From Ctena decussata (Eukaryota; Mollusca; Bivalvia; Lucinida; Lucinidae), in contig OZ022511.1 of assembly GCA_963989385.1 (NCBI GenBank), positions 31,614,503-31,678,502 on the forward strand: DNA of 64,000 nt, read 5' to 3'. Shown piece by piece: positions 21,486 to 34,500 of this stretch (within the stretch, counting starts at the first letter, position 1; every line of letters starts with the position of its first letter). The notes beneath the pieces are model-generated. The model ran no database searches, was not told the DNA's origin, and was given only the letters and a program-made list of their open reading frames with translations. The position numbers were made by a program, and so were the translations under genes.

Positions 21486-21695
21486 TGATTGATTGATTGA
21501 TTTGATGCTTAACGTCCACATTAAACAGCAGCTATGGTCATGTCGGGACTGTCAGTTAACCTAACCACACTATTCCTGGGCAGGCTTAGACCTCCTAAGT
21601 GGTTATCCAGCAATAAGTGCACATATTTCGCCAGTAACTAAACTGCCCTTCTTGAATCAGCGGAAGGAGAAATGAAAGTATGTGGCCAGACCGGG
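21486..21695 (-). mobile_element. tRNA-derived SINE, tRNA head lost
   Basis: The same body as the 17.6-kb copy, reversed, with a (GATT)n tail end at the left. A 15-bp duplication TGAAATGGCATTAAC flanks it (21471-21485 and 21696-21710). The tRNA-like region is truncated after GGCCAGACCGGG. Confidence 0.85.
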
Positions 21696-21705
21696 TGAAA
21701 TGGCA

Positions 21706-21932
21706 TTAACCCATTCCATTCGGGATACCCCTTTAGGGGTATCTGGGCAAACAGTTTGGATCCAGATCAGACCCCACAAATGTGGGGCCTGATCTGAGAT
21801 CCAAACTGTTTGCTGCCTAGACATCATTTCTACAAGAGTTAGTTAGACCAATGTTGTCAAATATTCTTGATTTTTGATGCAGACGACAATTTCAAGCAGA
21901 CGACAAAAAATACCCAGAATGCAATGGCATTA
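21706..21932. mobile_element. TTAA-flanked MITE (family A), SINE at its left end
   Basis: Same ends and central hairpin as the 10.0-kb copy, plus the inner GATACCCCTTTAGGGGTATC palindrome. The SINE at 21486 inserted at its left TTAA and duplicated it. Confidence 0.75.
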
Positions 21933-22039
21933 GAACAAAACAGCTCACATATATACTCCCAGCAGTATTTATTATGCCAACAAAAACAACATAGTATAAA
22001 AGATATGTAATGACAAAACAAAAAGAGCATTATGTATTG

Positions 22040-22216
22040 AAATGATAAATAACAGTGCTCCAGATAAAAAGGGGTAACAGGGATAATTTTGGGATAATTT
22101 TCAGTATTTTTCCACATTATGTTGTGACTCATCATTTGAACCTTCCTGCTGAGATGATTCTAATGAGGGGTCATAATCTCAGAATTGTCTCCAAAAACCC
22201 ACCTTTCCTGGAGCCC
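22040..22216. repeat. Family K MITE, core lost
   Basis: Ends GCTCCAGATAAAAAGGGGTA and CTTTCCTGGAGCC; only part of the TGTGACTCATC / GAGGGGTCATA hairpin remains. Better copies: 47255-47449, 53044-53246 and 53541-53744. Confidence 0.5.
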
Positions 22217-22599
22217 TGAATAATATAAGAATGAATTTGTATGTGAAAACGTTAATTAACCAAACACCATCTCTTAAATTACTACTAAAGTTTAAATAAA
22301 TTTGCTACCAAAAATGTTAATGTCCCCATACAATAGCACTTAATTATACTATGTAATTCAACAAAGGCACTTGCTAACCAGAAAACCAAAGGTTGGTATA
22401 TATTTTTACTGCAAAGGCAATGGATGTCTGATTGGGTCTGCATTTATTGCAACAGTTTATAAATCTGGAGCAGTCTCTTCATCCAATCATCCAGATAGGA
22501 CAAAAAGACCCTTACAATTCAAAGACTCAGGCCCAAAATCACATCACACATTGTACATGGATTAGCATTTGGAACACCAATATTTTACATTGTGCCTTA

Positions 22600-22878
22600 C
22601 ATAGAGGATCTTACACAAGTGGTCATTTCATATGAAATTTATGAAACGAGCCTTCATATGAAATGACCACGAGTGTAAGATTCTGTTTATCATATGACCC
22701 TTTAAAATGGGAATTTAACGCCTTCAAACTGAACATTATTTCAATAAGAAAACGCATTGTTGACATGGACGTAGTCAATGACGTTACGTGTACGCGCCAA
22801 AGTGTTATTACACATGTGGTCATACAATTTTTATGACACGACGTTATCCACTTAATAACAGTGACGTCATATTATAAG
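22600..22878. mobile_element. Foldback element, family G
   Basis: Inverted inner arms GTGGTCATTTCATATGAA and TTCATATGAAATGACCAC; ends TATAGAGGATC and GACGTCATATTATAAG. Confidence 0.65.
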
Positions 22879-23234
22879 GTAAAACAAACCACTGACTTGT
22901 CAATCTGAGTAATAACTGCAACGTGAAATCGGGCCTAAGGAGCCAATTTCAGAAATTATTGATGTTTTTATTTTATTTATATAGTAATTGGGTATGCTAA
23001 CCTGTTCGAAGTACAGTACACCTACTTGCCAACTTATTGAATGCAAACACTCCAGTCTCCAATACTGTATATGAAATATATGTACAATGTAAGTTGTTCA
23101 TATCCTCGTTAAAGCTTATCATCTGGGAAAATGCTAACCATTCAGTCAGAAATACAAGATCACATTGAAAGTCCAGAGCACACAGCTTTTTTAGGAGTAG
23201 TCTGATAAGGTTTGTACCGCTGCCAATAAATTAA

Positions 23235-24340
23235 TACTCCAAGGGGAAGCAACTTGTCACTTTGAATTTTGCCTCCCTTGTCCTTGAACGTCAACTCTTA
23301 AAGGAAAAAATTTGCTCCTCTGGAGCAAATTTTTTCCTTTAAGAGCAGACCCCTTTTTGGAAGTTTAATTATCAGAAAGTCTCAAAATTTGTTCCCCTTT
23401 GTAAAACTAGCAGAACACATGGAGATTTTCCCATGTTCCCATTCACTTTACACAACCATCCTCTGATGAAATGTAGGGATTTGTCCATAGTCACAGAAGG
23501 AGGAGGGGTTACTGTGTCTTGATGCATAACAGAGTTAGTACAGTCACTACAGAAATGAGTGTCAAGGAAAGTGTACTAACATTTCCTTCTGTTGCCAAAA
23601 CCCAAATTTTGTTCTGTTCAATTCTTGTATCGACGTTACCCAAGTGGCTCAACGGTACGTAACCATAGTTGCACACACCTGGCGCCGTGTGTCCGTCCAA
23701 AACCCAAATGAAAAAAAAAAGATAATAAATAACATTTTCAATTTTAAAAAAAAAGGTTAAAACAAATATAAACTGATGAATGAAGGCCCTATGAAATAGA
23801 CATTTAATGGACCAATATAGCCATAACAGATTGCTCAAAGAGCAAATATCCTGAACAGACAGCATGAGTTCACAGGTCAATCTGAGTCTTTGCTGTTAAA
23901 ATAAGCCATACATCATTTCCACCGACATGGCCCTAATGTTGGAATATTACAATTTGATAATCACTGAGCACTAGAACTTGCAAAGAGTTTGGAGATAAAA
24001 AGCTGTAATATATTATACTTTTCGATAAAACATTTGAAGACCTCAATAGAACACCATGAGGATGTTTCTAAAGAGATTCAAAAACATATGTTTTATGTTT
24101 TTACCTTTAAGTAAAAATTAAGTTAAATGAGTACATTTCAAGGGAAGCAACTGTCATTTCATGTTGTGTCACCTTTTCAATAGGGGTCAAATCTTAAAAA
24201 AAAGAATTTGCTCCTAGGTGAGCAAATTCTTCCCTTTATGATAGACCAAATTTTCGGAGAGCTTTACTGTCCAAATAAGCAAACATGGAGTGACAAAAGT
24301 TGTTTCCCTTTGTAAAATTGGAGAAAAACACAGAATTGTA
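23235..24340. repeat. Two family E MITEs and unannotated sequence between
   Basis: Copies at 23235-23450 (AAATTTGCTCCTCTGGAGCAAATTT core) and 24127-24340 (GAATTTGCTCCTAGGTGAGC core). I see no gene between them; A-runs at 23709 and 23745. Confidence 0.65.
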
Positions 24341-24838
24341 CTTATAACGTTTATGAAAATATAAGTTTTACTTCTAAAGTTCTGGCTCTATATGTTCAAA
24401 ACTACTGACTTGTTAGTTAACGTGGTATTAAATTTTCAAACATATGATACTGAAAAAACAATGCCATTTTTTTTTCCAGAAAAATGTGAACAGCTCCTCA
24501 CAATTTTTCAGCAAAAAATACTACCACAATTGGTTTTGTAAGTACTGTAATACTTAACGAATCCATGACCATCAACTTTATTAAGCTAACGATGCTTTGA
24601 ACAACTGGGTCCTGGCTGATTGCTGAGCTCCGATACCAAGGAACCAAAATGTAGCTACAGCAACAGTCTAAATATAAACATGATTCTCTTTCAAACTAAT
24701 TCTTCCTCAAAATTTCAGTTATGTCAAAGCATTTTTGTAATATCAGCATATGAAGCACTAAAGTTATAAGTAAATGAAGAGTATTTAAAAATCAAATGTG
24801 TGACATTCATACATTGAACATATGCTTGAACTTAACTT

Positions 24839-25064
24839 AAAACAAAAGCAATAAAGTGGTATGTACCCTCAGCGAAGACTCAGATCAGCCTGGGCATCTG
24901 TGTCTTTTCTGTGCCCTTAAAGGGTAGCTAGGTTTCTAAGCTACTTTTATGCTGTCAATAACAGTGAAGACTCGGATCAGACTAGGCAGATGCCCAGGCT
25001 GATCTGAGTCTTTGATGGGCTCATATGCCACTTTATTGGTTTGTAATGCCATAGCTCACTTTAT
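24839..25064. mobile_element. Foldback MITE, family D
   Basis: AATAAAGTGGTATGTACCC at the left and TGCCACTTTATTGG at the right; inner GATCAGCCTGGGCATCTG. Confidence 0.65.
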
Positions 25065-25468
25065 ATAAATATACATACTACAACATTTAAAGCAATATTA
25101 CTGCTCAAAATGACCCATTCCTTTTATTGTTTGAAATGACTGTTAAATTATTTTTTTTGACCTTTTCGAATGCTTAAACACTCTTGGGTAGATGGAAATA
25201 TGCTCATTTAGTGTGTAAACCAAGTTTAGTTATATAGACAATACACATGCTCCAGTGTGTATTGATTTTTTGCGGGGTCCACCAAAAAAAATAAAACAGG
25301 CTAACACTAAAGTCAAAGGTAGTATACCTGCTTGTAAAGGAGCCCTGAAGTGAATGGAATTCATAGTTATAATGGCTTTGCTTGCGTAGAAAAGTTTATC
25401 TAAAGGTTTGGAGAAAATATGAAATTTGGGCAGAAATACTGCTTTAACAGTTTAACTTAACTAAACTT

Positions 25469-25702
25469 AGATGAATGGGTACACTTCAAAGTCATCCTGC
25501 CATTTTCAGAAAAGGGAAACAACCTCTGATTGATCTTTCCTGTTTGCTTTTCTGTATAATGTAGCTCTTCCAAAATGGAATCTACTCTTAAAGGAAAGAA
25601 TTTGGGGAGCAAATTCTGTCCTTTAAGAGTTGACTTCCATTTAAAAGGGAGGCAAAAAAAATAATCAGAGTTGTTTCCCCTAGAAGTATACCCATTCACC
25701 TG
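25469..25702. mobile_element. Foldback MITE, family E
   Basis: TGAATGGGTACACTTCAAAG at the left, AAGTATACCCATTCACCTG at the right, palindromic core AAGGAAAGAATTTGGGG. Confidence 0.7.
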
Positions 25703-25709
25703 AATATAT

Positions 25710-26320
25710 ATACAAACATACACATACAATGTACTAAAACAGTCACACAATAATAAACATTGGTTGGGAATACTGACTTGGTTGTAGTCATATTTTTTCA
25801 GCTCAGCCACTGACTCAAATGCAGAACAGTACTAGAAATATGTGCACAGGGGTGGACTTGATTTGAGATTTTGAGAGTACTCTGAATATGCTGGAACAGC
25901 ACCTAAATACAGCCACCTAAATAAAAATAGAAATCTATGGACTAATCCATTGTACTCCAGTCTAAATCATGTGAGTAATGACAGGAAAAATTATGGCTGA
26001 TAACATTGTTAGTGTAGTATCAAATCAAATTATAATACAATTCTAGACAACTTAGTCTTACTGTCTGTTTGGTTAGTGTAGTTCCCACTAAAAGCATATG
26101 TTGCTCTTATTGGATTTGTTCTATGTCAAAAACTTAAAATATCTGTTGTCGGCCATGTTATTTTTTTCAGAACAGATCCACGTGACTGTTCTGACCACAC
26201 CACCTCAGAAGAAGGAGTACTCTAGAGTACTCCGGCACAGATGTACTGGTGCACTTGATTTCTGTTGTGCCTGTTCGAAGTAAAATAGTACACAGAACAG
26301 CTAAATCAAGTCTTTCCTAG
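25710..26320. other. Intergenic, no gene seen
   Basis: A possible exon-like stretch at 26170-26240 has no phase-compatible partner. Nothing else is recognisable. Confidence 0.4.
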
Positions 26321-26323
26321 TAC

Positions 26324-26566
26324 ATATGAGCCACGACAACAAAACCAACAAAGTGGCATGTGTGCACAGCGAAGACTCAGATCAGCCTGGGCATCTGCCC
26401 AGTCTGATCAGAGTCTTCGCTGTCCACATGGAGGCAGCTGAGACCCTTAGCTACCCTTTAAGCGCTAAGCAAAGAGTCTAATCGTACTTGGTGGCTGCCC
26501 AGGCTGGTCTGAGTCTGCGCTGGGCACACAACCACAATGTTGGTTTTCTCGTATCATGGGTCATAT
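26324..26566. mobile_element. Foldback MITE, family D, well preserved
   Basis: ATATGAGCCACGACAAC at the left and GTATCATGGGTCATAT at the right; two inner hairpins on GGGCATCTGCCC and GGCTGCCCAGGC. Confidence 0.75.
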
Positions 26567-27158
26567 GCAGATGAGGGGGCAAAGATCAGAAACTGATTCA
26601 ATCGATTTCCACATTCTGTCCCTTATTTCACAGGCTGTCTATCTGTGCTCCTCAACAGACAGTCCTGACCCTGTAAATACCCTGTATTTTGGCACATTCT
26701 TTTGTCAGCAAGAGCATTATGCAGCATGATCTTTGTCTTGATTTGTAATGTAAAATATTTGCTGCCATTAATATGCAGTTTTATCAAACCCACAGTTGCC
26801 TGAGATATATACAAAAATAGTTCAATAATAGAGTTCATACATGTGCTATAAAAGGGTAAATCGAAACCACTTTAATAACCACATTGACAGTCAACTCATG
26901 GCTGCTTTTTCAAAAGTCAAAACACCTTAAAATTGCTTAAATTCAGGAATGTGCTTCCCTTCTCTAAAAATTGGCGATTTTCTAAAAATTGGTCCTAATG
27001 ATATTATTATGTACGTTTGGTGTAATTTATGATAACATACCAGCTGCAGTCTTGGAGTAAGTACTATTTCTTCCAAATCGATCTTCATAGTCACAAAATA
27101 TACAAGAATTTGGTGATTGGTCAGACTAGGCATTGCCTGATTTGAAGTTTAATGTGTA

Positions 27159-27336
27159 TACAGTCAACCCTCTTTACAACGACACTCTTTACAACAGCAA
27201 AATTCTTTATAACGTCATTTTGATACGCACCAAATTGCTAAATTGTTCTAAATATGCATTCTTTACAACAGCAAATTCAGTTTAATGTCAACATTTTGGG
27301 AAACAAATGCTGTCGTTGTAAAGAGGGTCCACTGTA
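27159..27336. mobile_element. TA-flanked MITE, CTTTACAAC subtype
   Basis: Ends CAGTCAACCCTCTTTACAAC and GTTGTAAAGAGGGTCCACTG. CTTTACAACAGCAAA recurs twice inside. Confidence 0.75.
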
Positions 27337-27539
27337 CATACATTAATTTTAAGGAGGTTGAATAACATTGCAATTTAGTCTCTGTTTAATAAACAGTTGT
27401 GGTTGTGTAGATAAGCAGCCACACATGACAAGTGTGTGTTTCATGCAGAAATACTAGAAGTTATCCCACAATTATCATGAAAGTCCCCCTAGTTGTAGGT
27501 CTTATGGCAATATAAATCTTCTAGAAGCAAATACTTCAA

Positions 27540-27915
27540 GTAACCACCATTTTGGAAGGGTTTTGTCTTCCAGAAAGCAAAAAGGAAGTCACAAAAGTTG
27601 ACTCCCTTTTAAATTTTGTGAACAACATGGAGGTGTACACATTCAAGAGCTAATTTTATGACAACAGTTCGTTTAAGTGAATGGGCTCACTTTCTTGTTT
27701 TTCTGCCATTTTTACAGAGAGTGGCAACTTCTGGAACTTCCTGTTTGCTTTCCTGGTTGACAAAGCGCTCCAAAATGGGTCTACTCTTAAAGGAAAAAAT
27801 TTGCTCCAAAAGGAGCAAATTCTTTCCTTTAAGAGTTGAACCCAATTAACATTGGAGGCAAAAATAAAAGTGACAGAGTTGCTTCCCCTGAAGGTGCATC
27901 CAGTCACCTTAACAG
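27540..27915. mobile_element. Family E MITEs in tandem, one partial
   Basis: A right half (27540-27645) is followed by a complete copy (27672-27915) with the core AATTTGCTCCAAAAGGAGCA. Directly downstream of RABGEF1. Confidence 0.65.
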
Positions 27916-27995
27916 CTTTAGACAGGACGCTGTATAGACACTATTGCTGACATGGATTTTATCAACATTTTCTTTGTTGTAATGGACCACATGTT

Positions 27996-28066
27996 CATTA
28001 TTCAAGTTGGCGGAACAAGTTCATTTTCACGGACTTCCGCATCCATTAGACACTCAGTTATTTCAT
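27996..28066 (-). repeat. Duplicate of the RABGEF1 C-terminal coding end, in the 3' flank
   Basis: The stretch that encodes ...[13 protein letters not shown]...T-stop recurs 79 bp further downstream with about five differences (copy 27996-28066, original 28075-28145). The copy keeps the open frame and the TGA. It lies after the true stop, so it is 3' UTR unless splicing reaches it. Confidence 0.75.
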
Positions 28067-28080
28067 TGTATCTACATTAT

Positions 28081-28560
28081 TCAAGTTGGCAGAACAGGTT
28101 CATTTTCACGCACTTCCGCATCCATTAGACACTCAGTCATTTCACTATCTGATTCATGTTCTGTTGCCTCTGTTGCCATGGCAACTGGTACCAATGGTAA
28201 CAGTGGCGATGGCAAGTTGTCCATATTGTCCGAATCTGCATCTATATCAACCTTGACCTTACGAGGCTTGATTGTCAGTGGCGTTCTTTCAAGAACATTT
28301 TGAATTTCTTTTTTAAAGCTTTCTTTGAAGTCTTTCATGTCTTGTTGCAATTGTAAAGCTTCTGCCATAACCTTTTCCTGCCTCTGACGGAGTTCAGCCA
28401 GTGTTCGTAGATTGTCGTACATTAACCTGAGTCCCTCACTCATGTATTCGTTGCCTGACTGTGGCGGTAGAGCTTCCCCAGACATGTAGCGGTCAAACTC
28501 ATGTTGGGTCATTGTGAGGGAATCTGCTGTTATGTTCTCTATAAATGCCACAGCACAGCA
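28081..28560 (-). CDS. RABGEF1: RABGEF1 coding exon 6: VPS9 end, coiled coil and C-terminus
   Basis: Acceptor CTTTTTCAG; encodes [15 protein letters not shown] onward, then [16 protein letters not shown] (coiled coil) and an acidic, Pro-containing tail. The stop TGA is at 28083-28081. The last ~70 bp is duplicated in the 3' flank (27996-28066). No convincing polyadenylation signal was found close by. Confidence 0.93.
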   Translation of the reverse strand, partial: CCAVAFIENITADSLTMTQHEFDRYMSGEALPPQSGNEYMSEGLRLMYDNLRTLAELRQRQEKVMAEALQLQQDMKDFKESFKKEIQNVLERTPLTIKPRKVKVDIDADSDNMDNLPSPLLPLVPVAMATEATEHESDSEMTECLMDAEVRENEPVLPT

Positions 28561-31500
28561 CTGAAAAAGAATGAATGTTAATTAGTTTCACCCAAACAAC
28601 CTACGTCATCAGCAAGTGACGTATTTTCATAGTTATACCATTTTGAATGGTCCAGTTTCAGAATTTTTTCGTAAATCTTGTAAATTTTATCATCTCCAAA
28701 AAGCCACTAGATGCACCAAATACTGCAATGAAAGATCAATCTTACTACATGGAAGTCAGCTTCCGACACTTAGTTAATTTTGCAAATAGTCCGACCGAAC
28801 ATGCTTCAACTTATATTTTGATGTATTTAGTCAAAGTATTTGCGAATTCTACAACATTTTATGGATTCTGACACTTTCATGTTGAAATATTGCCCTTTTT
28901 AGAATGCACTTTATAATAGTGCATGCAGTCTTTTCTCAAAAAGTTATCAACATAAAGAGATTTGTTGGTCTATTCCAAATAGATGATTGTCCGAATAGGT
29001 GTTCTTTGATCAATTAGTGACGTGTCGGATGACGTAGGTTGGTGCCTTTGAGTTCAACCTTAAAGCGCCAGAAATGAAAAGACTTTAATTTGCAAACAGC
29101 ATAGATCCAGATGAGGCGGCTTATAATAAGCCGTCTCATCTGGATCTACACTATTTGCCCTCTAGGTTTTGAATTCACCCATTTGTAAAGCTTGAAAGAA
29201 ACATTTTTCCAAATTTTGCAGTGGTAAATTTTGTCAACTACGTTAACGATTCATCAGAACTAATATAGTAAACTGACTATTTGTGTACAAAATCCCATGC
29301 AAACAAGCTGGCAAAAAAATTGTAAGTTTCTAGATTTGACTATGCAAAATCTTATTACTTACGAACCACATCATATTAATACTGAAAATCAGTAATAAGA
29401 CTGCATTCACGAACGCCAACAGTTGGCATTTATGTACCCTCTGTACCAATCTATCGTACACCAGACTGATGGGAGGGAATACTTTCAATGATGTTGTGAA
29501 GGAAAAATAATTCAATGGAAAGCAAACATTTTCTTACAATATCTCTAGTCAAAAAAAAGTTTATCATTCATGTTGGGTTTTTTTTTTTGTTTTTTTTATA
29601 AGATGAATATATAGACTGATAATTCACAAAATCAACACATGGGTTTTCTGAAATAAAGTTTTCTTTTCCATGTCAAGGCCATTTGCAAGTAAATTAAGAG
29701 TTTAAGTAATTAAAAACAAAACTTTAACACAAAGTGAGACACCAACGCTGTCTCCAACACTGTAGTATCTGCAATAGCGCTTCCCATACTTTTGTTCAAG
29801 TGAGCTTTATATAAACCCTTTCAAAAAATTTCTTTTCCAAAAGGTGGGTTTACTCAGTGAAATGTCATGCAACCATTTAATCACAAGTAGGTTATGTTTA
29901 GATAATTAGACATGTTGCATACAACAGAGCTGTGTCATCCAACGCAGGGCCTGTCAAATCCATTGTCCGGCTGCCCGGGACAAGTGAAAATTTTTGCTGG
30001 GCAAGTAAATTGTTTTCTTACTTGCCCAGAAAAATGTGTAAGTTATATAGGGAAAACAGATATATTTCAGCATTTTCTTGTAGAAGCTTATTACTGGACA
30101 AGTGGACAAAATTTTGATTTGTCAAGCCCTGCAACGTATGTTTTTGGACTGTTTGATTGGTGACATGTTGCATGACAAGTGTCATGCATTATGTGTCACC
30201 GTGTAAACTCATTTAAGAGTAAATTCTTACCAAATTAGTAAAGTAATACCCTGCCTCTCCACTCATCAATCTACTGGGACTAGAAAACCTTGTTATGAAC
30301 TGTATATTGGACTGTAACAGGGGTGGATTGGCCTTGAGTATTATGTAGATCAGGGCCGGTAGAAAGTCGTCAGCATTCGCCGGGCCTTCTTTAGTCTGTC
30401 TGAGTATTTCAAATATATGTTTACAGCACCTGACAATACAAGCCAGCTTGTCCTGCGGTGCCTTCTTGGAATTCATTTCGATAATTTCTGGAAAACAAAA
30501 TAAACAGAACTGTATAGGTTCTAATTTAGTTTAAACATGTATTGCACTCTTTCCACTAACATTTTTGTGATTAGCTGCCACTTGGAAAAACCTTTACAAG
30601 CATAATATGCTATTAGTAAAGTAATTCTTTGACTACTGTGTTAGTTCCCACCACAAAACCTCTTACTATTATTTTTCACACTTGATTTTTCTTTTTCTTA
30701 CAGTAAAACCTGTCTTAGTGGCCACCTCTCGTAAGCAAGCAACCTGTATTAAGTGTGTACTGTATTAAGCAAGCATGAATTTTTTTCCCAAAAAAGGAAA
30801 ATACATAGAAATGTACCTGTATTAAGCAAGCACCTGTCTTAAGCAAGCATGTTTTGAATACCGTAGGTGCTTGCTTCATACAGGTTGGACTATATTTTAA
30901 TAAAATCGCATGTAGAGCCAACTATTCTAGAAAGTGTGTCATTAAAAATTAAAATTATATAGAAAGATAACCTCAATTCTACAGGAATCATTGTAAACTT
31001 ATGTTAGCTAAGAATACCATAAAACACCACCAAGAGCACCATAAAACACCATAACAATGGTATTTCATAATTCAATTTTATGCCACTTTCACGATTTTCA
31101 CAATCTCTTGATAACTGAATTTTTTTATCTTTTCCTATTTACAGCCAAAGCCCTGTCAAATATATTATATGCATTTTACAATATCAAATTTGTTTGGTTT
31201 TAAGACAGAGGTTTTTCTTTCCAAAATAATCTAAAAAACCTAGATCCATCTTATGGCTTTAGATTTTCCGTATGATTTTGGAAGGGGAAATCCTATAATA
31301 TAGCAGAAATTTGTTAGACTGATTTATATATTTGGGGTCATTGTAGAAGTGCATCAATCCACATTACAGCCAAAAGAAGTGCATCAATCCACATTACAGC
31401 CAAATAAATACATTAACTCAATTATACATTCTCGGAGTGTATACTGTATTAATTCAGCGGTAAAAAAAATTCTCTTGTTACCTGTAATAGCTTGGTCAAT

Positions 31501-34500
31501 AAGAGCTCTTATCTCTGGAATGTGTTCATTTATGAGAGTGTCAAGCTGCTGGGCTGACACCCAGTGCAGACTTCTGATCTGGGTCTGCATCTGAAGGTCT
31601 TTTTGTTCATCATCTGTCGTTGGTGGACAGAACAGGCTGGTGTACATCTTTACTGTCATGTACTTCTCGGCATGATCTAGTAGATCCTCTTTAACATCTG
31701 TGCTGGCATCTGAAAGGTATAGAATATGCTAGTTTTTTTTGCACAGTGAATTTGAGTTACCTCCCTTGGAAAATTTATTTTCTGTCTTCCAAATATTTAT
31801 AGACTATCCCTCTTATTTATATTTTGGCTTTTTTTGCAGATATTTTGTTGATGTGATACATATGTAGCTTAATTAAAATCATAAACCTACTGAGAATTAT
31901 TTGTGATGTTTTTACAATGAACCAATGTTTCCAGGCCATTAAAATGTGTGTTAATTTATTAGCCGGTTGTCAGCAGCCTCACAGGCTAGTGACAACCGGT
32001 TGTCTCTAGCCTGTGAGGCTGCTGACAACTGGTTGTCACTAGCCGTCGCCTTTTAAAAATTGGTGCTTTGCTGACTAAAGCAAGCTCACTAGGGGTTCTA
32101 ACTAGACTTTGAAAGACAGGAGTCCTAGAGCTAATTCTTGGAAAAACAAGACCTGTCTGTGTACAGAATAGCTAGCCTGACAGCGCCTTGCCCATCACAT
32201 AAAAAAAAAAAACTTTGTCATAAAAACTTTAAAGTGTGACTGCTACCCCAAGGCCAATGCAGACACTGACGTCAGGGTGACAACAATAGCTCCTTGTACT
32301 TTCGTACAGGTAAGCTAACTAGGAGTCCAATAATGAAACTGTAATAAATTTCAGAAAAATAGGGGACCCAGGCAAAACTTTATCAGAAAAATAGAGGACC
32401 CAGGCAAAAATTTATCTAAATTTATTATTTAAACTTATTATTTAAATGTAAATTTGTTTTGTTTATTTTTTTCTTTTTTTTTTCTCTTTTTTTTCTGACC
32501 TCTACATATATGTCAGCACGTAAAATAATGCAGCTCAAAGAAAATAAGCAAATCAGTGACACAAAAAAAAAAAAATTGTAGAACATATTTACCTTTATAC
32601 AATGGATGTACTGCCATTCTTTCCGTAAGATCATGGTAGAAATCCTGGACCAGCTCAGACACATCATCAACTGGAGTATCCACACTCTGGTATAACTTAT
32701 TGATCAATCCTTGCACAAACTTTACAAAGTCTTCAGCTGCTGATCGCTTAAGGTGCTTTAAAAGGGCAGTTAACTCTGACTTGATCTGCTGTGTTTCTAG
32801 GTTCACTGGTCGTGAACTCTTCCTCGGCACCATCTGACTAGGGCTGGCATCTGTAAAAAAAAATGATTTTTTTTACAAAACTTAAGGTGTATGGATATAG
32901 AGGATCTTACACGAGTGGTCATTTAGTATGAAATTTATTAAACGAGCCTTTGGCGAGTTTCATAAATTTCATATGAAATGGCCATGAGTGTAAGATTCTG
33001 TTTATAATATGACCCTTTAAAATGGAATTTTAACGCCTTCAAACTGAATATTATTTCAATAAGAAAACGCATTGTTGACATGGAGGTTGTCAATAACGTT
33101 ACGTGTATGTGCCAAAGTGTTATTACATGTGTGGTCATACGATTTTTATGACATGACGTTATCCACTGAATAACAGCAATAGCTTTATGTTTTTCCCCTA
33201 TTTTTACAAAGGGAAACAACTTTCTTGACTTACTGTTTGCTTCAGAATCCATAGACTAAAGCCTTCTATGAGGCATTGAGGGGGTCTACTCTTATAGGAA
33301 AGAATTTCTCATCTAGATGCAAATTCTTTCCTTTCAGAGTAGACCCTAATTTCAATGAGCTACCTTATCCAGAGAAGCAAACAGGAATTAATATAACATT
33401 ATTTTTGGAAAAGAGGCAGGGGCATTTATTAGAGTAGGGGCGTTTAATCAGATTAATATGGTATGATAAAGCCATCCCATACTCTAAAATTTACTCTATT
33501 TGACCCCAGAAATCTAACAGCATTTTACTTCTTGAAATTTTTTATTATTTCACCTTTTGACATGTTACTATTTTAAATCCTTTTCAACAGTATTTCAGTC
33601 ATAGGAGAGTGATAATGAAAGGCTGTGTGCAGGAGCCCCATTTATATATGGAAAGATTCTCACCTAAAGCAGGGATCCAACCCTGGATCGCTAGATCAGC
33701 ATGCTACATACTTACCCTACTGAGCTACCAGGGCTCTATAATGGCATGGACAGTATTTATCACACGATATGAATGAAGTGTGATGGAAAACCATAATGTT
33801 ATCCATTGATCATAATAATGGCAGTATGAAACAACAATCTGCCTACATTTTTCTGAGAGAAACTTGTTGAATATCTTAGTAACTGAAGAAACTTTTTCAA
33901 CAGTATGTGTATTTCAGTCACATCATGTCGATGGGAGGGTGATAATGAAACACTGAGTGCCATAGAATCTGTTTATCGTTGGTATGATTTCAGCATCCAG
34001 CAGGAGTCAAACCTGGACTGCCAGCATAGCAGGCTAATGCTGAAGCCACTGATATACTAATAATAGCTGCAACACGACAAAACCAACCACATGGCATGTG
34101 TGCCGCTTGAACACTCAAATCAGCCTGGTCATCTGCCCAGTCTGATCAGAGTCTTGTTATGTGCAAGGAGGTAGCTTAGACACTCAGCCACCCTTTAAGT
34201 GCACAGCAAAGACTCTAATCAGACTGGGAGGATGCCCAGGCTGATCGGAGTCTCTGTGTGGCACACATGCCACTCTGTTGGTTTTGTCGTGTTGTGGCTC
34301 ATTTGAAGGTGAATCAATACACTTTCAGGAAAAACAACTCTGCCATTTTCAATTTTTACCACCTTTCTCCATGGGAGTCAACTCCTACAGGAACGAATTT
34401 GCTACTTCGAGACCAAATTATTTCATTAAGAGTAGACCCTGTTGCAGGAGGGTTTCATCTCACAGGAAAGAAACAAGAGGTCTTAGAAGTTGTTATTTTT

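Noticed and set aside
23509..23880. 123-codon minus-strand open frame
   Set aside because: It runs through poly-A tracts and shows no domain, splice partner or codon bias.
28007..28303. Plus-strand 98-codon open frame
   Set aside because: It is the complement of the RABGEF1 last exon and its duplicated tail.
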